A stretch of DNA of 60,314 nt, taken from positions 1 through 60,314 of the forward strand of contig JAIPFP010000003.1 in the NCBI GenBank assembly GCA_021736575.1. The letters run 5' to 3'. Origin of the DNA: Pirellula sp. Its GTDB lineage: Bacteria > Planctomycetota > Planctomycetia > Pirellulales > Pirellulaceae. A program made the position numbers and the translations under genes. The notes under the pieces were generated by a model, which saw only the letters and a program-made list of their open reading frames with translations, made no database searches and had not been told where the DNA came from. Positions 53,755 through 60,314 of the stretch are shown here, piece by piece (positions within the stretch are counted from its first letter, which is position 1; the number at the start of each line of letters is the position of its first letter).

Positions 53755-54148
53755 ATTCTCATCCGCTCCCATTTCACAACTCATTGGCTTTCACGTTTTA
53801 CCGGAAACGTCGGACGACAAAGAGGTCGGCCGGGCCATTGTCGAACTAAAAATTGATGATCGGCTCAATAATCCAATGGGCCGCGTGCATGGTGGCGTTC
53901 TGGCGGCACTCTCGGATGCCGCCATGGGTATTGCGTTCGGACGGACTCTCCAACCCGATCAAGATTTCTCGACCATCGATCTGCATATCCACTTTATGCG
54001 TCCGGTTCGCGGCAAGTTGCTGACGGCGACAGGCACGATGATCCAACGCGGCTTGCGAATCGGCTACGTCCAATGCAAAATCGTGGATGACCGGGGCAAG
54101 GAAGTCGCAAGCGGCTCGTGCAGTTGCACCGTGCTGGACAAGATGTAG
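53744..54148 (+). CDS. PaaI-type hotdog thioesterase
   Basis: The 134-residue hotdog-fold protein has the family core NPMGRVHGGVLAALSDAAMG with the HGG motif and catalytic Asp, then TIDLHIHFMRPVRGKLLTAT. It hydrolyses acyl- or aryl-CoA thioesters; the specific substrate is unknown. It overlaps the preceding small gene and precedes the asparagine-synthetase-like gene by 50 bases. Confidence 0.88.
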   Translation: MSDRFSSAPISQLIGFHVLPETSDDKEVGRAIVELKIDDRLNNPMGRVHGGVLAALSDAAMGIAFGRTLQPDQDFSTIDLHIHFMRPVRGKLLTATGTMIQRGLRIGYVQCKIVDDRGKEVASGSCSCTVLDKM

Positions 54149-54198
54149 ACTTTAAAAACGTCGCCGCGAATCCTTTTCCTGTTAGGCTATTCCACCAA

Positions 54199-55533
54199 AT
54201 GACTTCTTCAACCTATCTGCATCGTGTCGTCAATCTAATGCGGCCCGACGGCAATCATTTGCTGAATCAATCGTATGAACAGGCCGTCGAGCTTGTCGCC
54301 AGTGGCGAACCTGCACAAGTTGCAAAGATTCAAGGACAGTTCGCCATCGCGGCCACTTCCGGACGCATTGTCCGCATGGCCAGATCGATTGGAAGGACGA
54401 TGCGTTATTTTTTGGCCAAGAAAGTGGATGGGCCATGCCTGTTCATTGCCGAACGCATGGAAGAGCTTCGTGACGCACTGGACAAAGAGGGGCTGTCGGA
54501 TCAGTTCCACCCTTCGTACACTCGCACCGTTCCGGCCCATTATGTGGTTCAGATTGAGTTGGTCGGTTGCCCTGACCCAAATCCTCGATACGATCGTTTT
54601 TTTACGCCGGAACGCAATGCGTTACCGAGCGATATTGAATGGATCGGTCAAAAATACATTGGCCAGCTTTCGAATGCGTGCGATCAATGGCTAGATCGCA
54701 TTCCAAAGGCAGCCGGCATCGGTGTGCTATTTTCAGGTGGCATCGACAGCGGCGCAGTCCTCTTGGCAATCTACGATCGTTTGCTCAAACGCGGAGAGTC
54801 CCCCGCGCGACTCAAGGCGTTCACGTTGCAAGTGGATGGCGTTGCCGAGGATTCAGCCCAGGCGCATCAATTTGTTAAACAAATGCAGTTGGAGATGCTT
54901 TGGGAAACGATCGAGTGCACTGCATCGGACTTGGATTGGCGACATGCCGTGCGGGTCGTAGAAGACTACAAGCCCCTCGATATCCAAAGCGCCACGATGG
55001 CGATCGCAGTCTGTCAAGGAATTCGAAAACGCTACCCGGACTGGAAGTACCTTGTCGATGGAGATGGCGGGGACGAGAATCTCAAGGACTACCCCATCGA
55101 GGATAACCCGGAACTGACCATTCGCAGCGTTCTCAACAACTTGATGCTATATCAAGAAGGCTGGGGGGTTCATGCCATCAAGCATTCGCTCGTGCATAGC
55201 GGTGGCCAAAGCCGAGGGCATGTACGAACCTCAGCACCTGCAATCGCCTGCGGATTCAGCGGCTTTAGCCCGTTTGCACTGCCGCAAGTGATCGAGGTTG
55301 CCGAATCGATCCCGTTCATTGATTTGACTCAGTGGGATCATGCAAAATTGTATGCGTTAAAGGGCGAAGTCGTCCGCAGCGGAATCAAGTCGGTAACAGG
55401 TTTCGATATGCCGGTTTTTCAGAAACGACGTTTCCAACACGGGGCGATCAACAAGCAACGCTTTGCAGAATTGTTCCCCAGCGACGAAGCGGAATACCGC
55501 CAAGCGTTTCTAGATCGATGGGCGACCGTTTGA
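54199..55533 (+). CDS. asparagine synthetase-like protein with degenerate glutaminase domain
   Basis: From the ATG at 54199 the protein has 444 residues. The C-terminal ATP-pyrophosphatase domain carries the PP-loop VLFSGGIDSGAVLLA (residues 176-190), DGDGGDENLKDYP and an end region as in AsnB. The N-terminal half keeps traces of the Ntn amidotransferase fold (IQGQFAIAATSGRIVRMARS), but the essential Cys after the start Met is absent (it starts Met-Thr-Ser) and the domain is shortened. It may therefore use another nucleophile or free ammonia, as in beta-lactam synthetase-like members. It precedes a radical SAM gene by 28 bases. A true asparagine synthetase role is unlikely. Confidence 0.8.
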   Translation: MTSSTYLHRVVNLMRPDGNHLLNQSYEQAVELVASGEPAQVAKIQGQFAIAATSGRIVRMARSIGRTMRYFLAKKVDGPCLFIAERMEELRDALDKEGLSDQFHPSYTRTVPAHYVVQIELVGCPDPNPRYDRFFTPERNALPSDIEWIGQKYIGQLSNACDQWLDRIPKAAGIGVLFSGGIDSGAVLLAIYDRLLKRGESPARLKAFTLQVDGVAEDSAQAHQFVKQMQLEMLWETIECTASDLDWRHAVRVVEDYKPLDIQSATMAIAVCQGIRKRYPDWKYLVDGDGGDENLKDYPIEDNPELTIRSVLNNLMLYQEGWGVHAIKHSLVHSGGQSRGHVRTSAPAIACGFSGFSPFALPQVIEVAESIPFIDLTQWDHAKLYALKGEVVRSGIKSVTGFDMPVFQKRRFQHGAINKQRFAELFPSDEAEYRQAFLDRWATV

Positions 55534-55561
55534 CCCAGTGTCTCATGAGTCGAGTGTCTTC

Positions 55562-56542
55562 ATGAGTCAAGTGGATAGCACGCACCTAAGTCAAGAGGTT
55601 CTTTCGGGCCTGAGTCGTTTTCAAGTCAAGGCTCGTCGCGGTGCGCGATTGAACTTGGATCCTCGACGACCCAGCGCGGTGCTTTGCGAGCAGGAACCCT
55701 CTAGCAAAGGGACTCAAGTTGAGGTGCAGACCGTATTTTTAACTGGGGCCGAATGTTCCTTTTGTTGCACGATGTGCGACCTTTGGAAATACACTCTTAC
55801 CAACCCAACCGAGCCTGGGAATATCGTCACACAACTCGAATGGGCATTGCAGCACTATCCCGCTAGCCCTTGGATCAAGCTGTATAACGCAAGCAATTTT
55901 TTTGATTCCCGAAGCATTCCACGTGTTGATTTGCCAAAAATCGCAGAACTCTGCCAAGCTTTTGAGCGTGTCATTGTGGAAAATCATCCTCGTATCCTCA
56001 ACCATTCGATTGCGGAATTCGACGCGATGTTCGATGGAACGCTTGAAGTCGCAATGGGGTTGGAGACCATTCATCCGACAAGTATGACTCTACTCAACAA
56101 AGAATTTTCGCTTCGCGATTTCTCGGACGCTTGCCAGCACTTGGACGCCTTGGGAATCGATCGACGGGCTTTTGTGTTGTTGCAATCTCCGGGGACTCTT
56201 CCAGAGCAGTCCGTCGAATGGGTGCTCAGAACTCTTGAGTTTGCAAACACAAATGGAGTGCGGCATTGCAGCATCATTCCGACGAGGGCTGGCAACGGGT
56301 CCATGGAGTGGCTCACGGAACAAAAACTGTTCTTTGCGCCATCCCTCGGGCAGCTTGAAGATTGCTTGGAACGAGCGATCGACTGTTTTGACAAGATGAT
56401 TGTTACCGCTGATCTTTGGGATCTAGAGCAGTTGACTGGGAGCTGTGCAGTCTGCCTTGGTCCGCGGCGGCGACGACTGGAAGTCATGAATCTGACGCAA
56501 AAACCTGCCGCCAAAGAAAACCTCGATTGCAATTGTGTGTGA
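55562..56542 (+). CDS. radical SAM protein resembling archaeosine-synthesis (RaSEA-like) enzymes
   Basis: The protein (326 residues from the ATG at 55562; a GTG at 55538 is possible) has CxxxCxxC at Cys65, Cys69 and Cys72 (ECSFCCTMCDLWK). It also has WIKLYNASNFFDSRSIPRVD, ERVIVENHPRIL and EVAMGLETIHPTSMTLLNKE. These match the order seen in RaSEA/TIGR01210-type proteins, which act on lysine-preQ0 tRNA in archaea. A Cys-rich tail (LDCNCV) may hold a second cluster. Bacteria do not make archaeosine, so the substrate must differ. The start region contains a near-duplicate TCATGAGTC(G/A)AGTG, 17 bases apart. Confidence 0.75.
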   Translation: MSQVDSTHLSQEVLSGLSRFQVKARRGARLNLDPRRPSAVLCEQEPSSKGTQVEVQTVFLTGAECSFCCTMCDLWKYTLTNPTEPGNIVTQLEWALQHYPASPWIKLYNASNFFDSRSIPRVDLPKIAELCQAFERVIVENHPRILNHSIAEFDAMFDGTLEVAMGLETIHPTSMTLLNKEFSLRDFSDACQHLDALGIDRRAFVLLQSPGTLPEQSVEWVLRTLEFANTNGVRHCSIIPTRAGNGSMEWLTEQKLFFAPSLGQLEDCLERAIDCFDKMIVTADLWDLEQLTGSCAVCLGPRRRRLEVMNLTQKPAAKENLDCNCV

Positions 56543-56635
56543 AAGACCCAGGCCTGAGACAACTGGAAGCTCGCTCGGTTTGCTGTTAGACTTGTGAGCC
56601 ACCATTTTGCCTACTTTAGATGAAAGCCGCTCCGA

Positions 56636-57367
56636 ATGTCTAGTTTTCAGTATGCCGACTTGTCCAAGATGATCGACCACTCGTTGCTCAACCCAACGAT
56701 GACGAACGAGCAATTAGAGGCCGGTATTCAGCTTGCAATCGCATACGACGTCGGAAGTGTCTGCATAATGCCATATTATCACAAGCGATGCGCGGAACTT
56801 TTGGCAGGAACAACCGTCGCCCCTAGTAGCACAGTAGGGTTCCCACATGGGGGACACGCGACACGAACCAAGCTCTTCGAAGCAGAACTTTTGATCGAGG
56901 AGGGTTGCCTCGAATTGGATATGGTGACCAACATCAGCGCTGTCTTGAGCGGAAACTGGAAACTCGTAGAGCAGGAAATTGATGCCATAGTCAAGATGGC
57001 CCATGTTGCCAATCGACGCGTGAAAGTCATTTTCGAAAACTGCTACCTCAACACCGAACAGAAGATCCGGCTTTGCAAGATCTGCTGTGCGTCAGGAGCG
57101 GACTGGGTGAAAACAAGCACCGGCTATGGCACGGGGGGAGCCACCATGGAAGACTTGCAACTCATGCTCGACAACGTCAAGGCCCCGGTTCAAGTCAAAG
57201 CAGCGGGCGGCATTCGCGATTGCGATGCGTTGATCAAGGTTTGGAGCATGGGAGTAACACGCGTCGGTTCCTCTCGAACCTCCGAGATGCTGGGCGAAGT
57301 GCGTAACCGACTTGGCCTGCCTCCCATCGGCCAGATTGTCGCCGCATCAGCCGCGTCCAACTATTAG
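56636..57367 (+). CDS. deoC: deoxyribose-phosphate aldolase
   Basis: DeoC cleaves 2-deoxyribose-5-phosphate to acetaldehyde and glyceraldehyde-3-phosphate. The 243-residue TIM-barrel protein has IDHSLLNPTMTNEQLEAGI, SSTVGFPHGGHATRTKLFEA, CLELDMVTNI (Asp region), the Schiff-base Lys in DWVKTSTGYGTGGAT, and the second Lys in VQVKAAGGIRD. It matches the shorter class of bacterial DeoC. No other nucleoside-catabolism gene is nearby. Confidence 0.95.
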   Translation: MSSFQYADLSKMIDHSLLNPTMTNEQLEAGIQLAIAYDVGSVCIMPYYHKRCAELLAGTTVAPSSTVGFPHGGHATRTKLFEAELLIEEGCLELDMVTNISAVLSGNWKLVEQEIDAIVKMAHVANRRVKVIFENCYLNTEQKIRLCKICCASGADWVKTSTGYGTGGATMEDLQLMLDNVKAPVQVKAAGGIRDCDALIKVWSMGVTRVGSSRTSEMLGEVRNRLGLPPIGQIVAASAASNY

Positions 57368-57424
57368 TGCTTCGTCGGCTAAAGCCTGTGCACCTAGCGC
57401 TCCGCTAGGAAAGTCCGATCGCAA

Positions 57425-57892
57425 ATGTCAAACGACTATTCTGACTCTCAAGAATTCAATACCAATCCCTATGATTCAGCAAGCACATTGCGCGGCTTGG
57501 AGACAGAAAAAAGTCTTTTCGATGCGCTCTTGTCGTTAGCAAGGTGGCAGATATTTTTGTGCGCTCTCGGGTTCATGGTGATTGGCGTTGCCTTATTGGT
57601 AGTGCTAATTGCACTTTTTCTTGGTGGTAGCGGACGTTGGTTTTTCACAATGGATATCTGTTTTGTGGCTTTCGTAATCTACACGGTCCCGGCTATCTTT
57701 TTATTGCGAGCTTCCCGTGCGATTCGAGAGTTCGCGACGAAACGGACTGGGACATTAACGTTGGCTATCGAAGCACAACGATCCTTTTGGCGAATCATGG
57801 TTGTCATTGCCTGTTTCGTTTTAGGGCTTTACGTAACGACTGTTGTTGCAGGTGCGTTTGCGGGAGTTTCGATTTCTGGAATTTCGTTCTAG
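57425..57892 (+). CDS. small membrane protein, possibly DUF5362-like
   Basis: The 155-residue protein has a polar N-terminus and three to four membrane segments (IFLCALGFMVIGVALLVVLI, CFVAFVIYTVPAIFLLRAS and a C-terminal one including VVIACFVLGLYVTTVVAGAF). The ordering resembles DUF5362 proteins; the match is weak. Its function is unknown. It ends 25 bases before the chosen start of the M20 peptidase gene. Confidence 0.6.
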   Translation: MSNDYSDSQEFNTNPYDSASTLRGLETEKSLFDALLSLARWQIFLCALGFMVIGVALLVVLIALFLGGSGRWFFTMDICFVAFVIYTVPAIFLLRASRAIREFATKRTGTLTLAIEAQRSFWRIMVVIACFVLGLYVTTVVAGAFAGVSISGISF

Positions 57893-57917
57893 AAGCAAAA
57901 AACGGATTCATCTAGAA

Positions 57918-59162
57918 ATGCAAGAATTCCAGTCCTGGCTAGACCAACATCAAGAATCGATGGCCGATGAGCTTGAGCAACTTTGCAATCTCAACTCCGG
58001 ATCCCACTCGAATGACGGACTTACCCAGGTTGCAGACTGGCTCGTCGATTACTTTGCGCCTCTGAAGGTGCCTGTGCAAACGATCGAACTGCAGTCGTAT
58101 GAAGCCGTCGACGATCTTGGACTTCGTCGCACTTACAAGACGGGCAACGCTTTGCGATGGGATATTGGATGTCTGCCGTCCGAGAGTTCCAAGCGACTCC
58201 TTCTTTCCATCCACTACGACACGGTCTATGGACCTGAAAGTCCTTTCCAAAAATGCGTTAGGTATTCCTCGCGCGATGCGAATGGCCATTTAGAAAATCG
58301 AATGAGAGGGCCTGGGGTCATCGACGCCAAGGGAGGCCTCGTCGTGATGCGATGGGCTGCGATGGCCGCCCAGCGATTCCTCGATTTGTCGCGGACGAGC
58401 CTAACGATCATCACGACTCCGGATGAGGAGATTGGCTCCCCCGCTTCCATCCGATTGTGGCAGGAAATTGCCGGACAATTCGATTTTGCAATGCTTTTTG
58501 AGCCAACACTGCCAGACGGATCGCTCGTTTCCAATCGAAAGGGAACAGGCACCTTCGTGATCGTGGTTCGAGGAAAAGCAGCTCATGCCGGTCGCAATTT
58601 CCTGGATGGACGAAATGCAGTTGTCCACGCGAGCAAGCTCGCCGTTGCAATCGATTCACTCAACGGCCGACGGTCCGATGTCACACTCAATGTTGGGCGA
58701 ATTCGAGGCGGGGACGCTGTGAATGTCGTCCCCGATATGGCCGTTATTCGCGTCAATGTTCGCGTAACCGATAAGGGCGATTCGCAGTGGGTCGAGTCGC
58801 AAGTGCAGCAAATTGCCCAAGAGTTCAACTTCCCGGAAAACGGCTATACGGTGGAAATGCACGGCGGTCTCCTTTCTGCACCGAAACCGATCGACCGGGA
58901 GACTTCCCATTGGATGCAAGTGGTTGAGCAAGCGGGAGCCATGGTTGACCAATCGATTCGTTGGAAAGCTTCGGGCGGTGCAAGCGATGGAAACAAACTC
59001 GCATCGCTAGGGCTATCCAACATCGACACGTTTGGGCCGGAAGGAGATTTGCTGCACAGCGATCAAGAGTGGGTGCGGCTGGCAAGTCTCGCGAAGAAAG
59101 CGATTCTCGCGGTTGCCGTAATCAATCAGATCAACAATGAATCGACAGTATTAAAATTCTGA
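57918..59162 (+). CDS. M20 family metallopeptidase
   Basis: From the ATG at 57918 the protein has 414 residues. Metal-site segments are LLLSIHYDTVYGPES (His and Asp), GPGVIDAKGGLVVMRWA (bridging Asp), TIITTPDEEIGSPASIRL (Glu-Glu) and the Glu ligand FEPTLPDGSLVSNRKGT. A dimerisation domain follows (GKAAHAGRNFLDGRNAVVHA), then the terminal ASGGASDGNKLASLG. It belongs to the glutamate carboxypeptidase/ArgE branch; the substrate is unknown. A longer frame from 57843 overlaps the preceding gene and adds an Arg-rich leader. Confidence 0.9.
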   Translation: MQEFQSWLDQHQESMADELEQLCNLNSGSHSNDGLTQVADWLVDYFAPLKVPVQTIELQSYEAVDDLGLRRTYKTGNALRWDIGCLPSESSKRLLLSIHYDTVYGPESPFQKCVRYSSRDANGHLENRMRGPGVIDAKGGLVVMRWAAMAAQRFLDLSRTSLTIITTPDEEIGSPASIRLWQEIAGQFDFAMLFEPTLPDGSLVSNRKGTGTFVIVVRGKAAHAGRNFLDGRNAVVHASKLAVAIDSLNGRRSDVTLNVGRIRGGDAVNVVPDMAVIRVNVRVTDKGDSQWVESQVQQIAQEFNFPENGYTVEMHGGLLSAPKPIDRETSHWMQVVEQAGAMVDQSIRWKASGGASDGNKLASLGLSNIDTFGPEGDLLHSDQEWVRLASLAKKAILAVAVINQINNESTVLKF

Positions 59163-59186
59163 TAAACACGCGTATAGAATCGGGCT

Positions 59187-59345
59187 CCCTTCTCCCCGGT
59201 ACTGAGACTGCTGATTTAGTGGATTTGCTGCCGGGAAAGGTTCTATCACAACCCGAAGCGTTAGCGAGGGGCAGACCGTCCCTCGCTAACGCGTCGGGTT
59301 GCGATTAATGCAGATTAAACCAGCAGTCTCCTCCAGGGAGAAGGG
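59187..59345. repeat. nested composite inverted repeat
   Basis: Three concentric arm pairs are seen: CCCTTCTCCC (59187-59196) with GGGAGAAGGG (59336-59345), AGACTGCTG (59205-59213) with CAGCAGTCT (59321-59329), and the AACCCGAAGCG-family arms at 59250-59269 and 59281-59300. The whole 159-base element lies between the convergent M20 and fabH genes. Confidence 0.75.
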
Positions 59346-59436
59346 CTGGCGATCCGCGCGAAGTGTCTTAATTTGCGCATCCTCACCGGACAGCTTGCGC
59401 TGTTCCGCTACCAAGTGAGTGGCATTAGAGAGAAGC

Positions 59437-60314
59437 CTACCAGCGGATCAAGGCTGTACCCCAGGTCAAGCCGGCACCAAAACCGCACATCAGTACCAGG
59501 TCGCCACGCTTGATCAATCCTTGCCGATTCGCGTCATCCAATGCCAACGGTATGCTTGCGGCCGACGTATTTCCGACCTTATCGAGATTGACAAACACCT
59601 TATCTTTCGGAAATCCAAAGGAACTAACGGCAGCATCCACGATTCGAATATTTGCTTGATGCAATACAACGAGATCCACGTCGGCTGCGGTTTTGTTGGA
59701 TGCGGCCAAAACATCATGGATGCTATCCGCAACGACACGCACGGCCCAAACAAATACAGCCCGTCCATCCATCTTCAGATACTGTCTGCCACTGGCCAGC
59801 GTGTCTGGCGTGAATGGTTCACGCGATCCTCCTCCTGGGATGCATAACGCATCAATATCCCCTTGCGAACCGAGAGTGAAACTCAACATCCCACTTCCCG
59901 ATCCATCGTGGGAGTGGTTTGGTTGCAGAAGTGCGACACCGGCACCATCACCAAACAACGGGTATGTCTTGATATCACTGCGATCCACAGTTCGGCTCAT
60001 AACCTCGGTTCCGACCACCAAAGCGTTTCGAGCCATCCCGCTGCGCACGTATTGAGCAGCCGTGATCAACGCGTACATGAAACCTGCGCAGGCCGCGTTG
60101 ATGTCGAATGCAGGGGCAATGCAGTTCAGCCGACGCTGCAAAATGCAAGCGGTGGATGGCGAGAGGAAATCGGGCGTCATTGTCGCACAAATCAATAAAT
60201 CGACTTCTTTGTCTGCAACATTAGCGTTCTTGAGGCACGTTTGGATGGCTTCGTAGGCCAAATCGCTTGCGGCCTGACCCGGTGCAGCCTTTCTGCGTTC
60301 GCTTATTCCTGTGC
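59437..60314 (-). CDS. fabH: beta-ketoacyl-ACP synthase III, N-terminus cut by window edge
   Basis: FabH starts fatty acid synthesis by condensing acetyl-CoA with malonyl-ACP. The frame is open to the right edge. Beyond the apparent TTG start at 60261 it continues TGISERRKAAPGQAASDLAY, the normal FabH N-terminal region, so the gene is partial and about 35 residues are missing. Catalytic sites are visible: Cys in FDINAACAGFMYAL, His in VVLHQANIRIVDA, and Asn in VGNTSAASIPLA. The C-terminus GDLVLMCGFGAGLTWGTALI is typical. Confidence 0.95.
   Translation of the reverse strand, partial: TGISERRKAAPGQAASDLAYEAIQTCLKNANVADKEVDLLICATMTPDFLSPSTACILQRRLNCIAPAFDINAACAGFMYALITAAQYVRSGMARNALVVGTEVMSRTVDRSDIKTYPLFGDGAGVALLQPNHSHDGSGSGMLSFTLGSQGDIDALCIPGGGSREPFTPDTLASGRQYLKMDGRAVFVWAVRVVADSIHDVLAASNKTAADVDLVVLHQANIRIVDAAVSSFGFPKDKVFVNLDKVGNTSAASIPLALDDANRQGLIKRGDLVLMCGFGAGLTWGTALIRW

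Overview
The window looks like chromosomal DNA of a member of the Planctomycetota, most likely a Pirellulales-type bacterium. Support comes from family content: a DUF1549/DUF1553 cytochrome protein (36696-39878) followed by a DUF1501 protein (39907-41385), two DUF1559 pilin-like proteins, an ECF sigma factor coupled to a membrane Ser/Thr kinase, large secreted proteins with twin-arginine-like leaders, and many different short palindromic repeats between genes. No rRNA, tRNA, CRISPR array or intact transposase was found.

Layout. 1-3864: an aspartate-family operon, made of homoserine dehydrogenase (cut by the window edge and interrupted by an in-frame TGA), a phosphoglycerate-mutase-like protein that probably acts as homoserine kinase, and an aspartokinase with four ACT domains. 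3965-5943: an anti-sigma/ECF sigma pair on the minus strand. 6331-14964: a PQQ-type beta-propeller protein, HemQ, pyruvate carboxylase and an M16 protease. 15091-20627: a Rieske protein, a LysM/L,D-transpeptidase and an ECF sigma/Ser-Thr kinase pair. 20671-26961: a 5-oxoprolinase/hydantoinase fusion coupled to HemW, and a Gfo/Idh/MocA oxidoreductase.

26944-32348 reads as an accessory island with visibly lower G+C. It starts with inverted repeats and a decayed glycosyltransferase tail. Next comes a frameshifted small HTH gene with a perfect palindrome directly upstream. The core is a tight plus-strand cassette (27988-32061) of six genes: a DUF1559 pseudopilin-like protein, a 30-residue membrane peptide, an eight-cysteine secreted peptide, a membrane-anchored secreted protein, a C39-like peptidase fused to a rhodanese domain, and a MauE/DoxX protein with a CGCF motif. 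This is the best candidate for an undescribed system: maturation of a disulfide-rich exported peptide by a standalone C39-like protease and thiol/disulfide membrane partners.

32349-41854: a minus-strand ruvX / methyltransferase / truA group, a SirB1-like protein, a stand-alone GyrB-type TOPRIM protein, the planctomycete cytochrome/DUF1501 pair and an isolated FlgM. 41855-43105 has no convincing protein gene but holds a candidate small RNA with promoter and strong terminator. 43106-53754: a secreted unknown, XerD, GalE, a PlsC-type acyltransferase, PhoD, a cysteine-rich unknown, a diheme protein, another DUF1559 protein and a 91-bp tandem repeat. 53744-60314: a thioesterase, an asparagine-synthetase-like protein without a working glutaminase site next to a radical SAM protein resembling archaeosine-synthesis enzymes, DeoC, a small membrane protein, an M20 peptidase, and FabH running off the right edge.

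All assignments come from reading the sequence and knowledge of the families. No database search or fold prediction was run.
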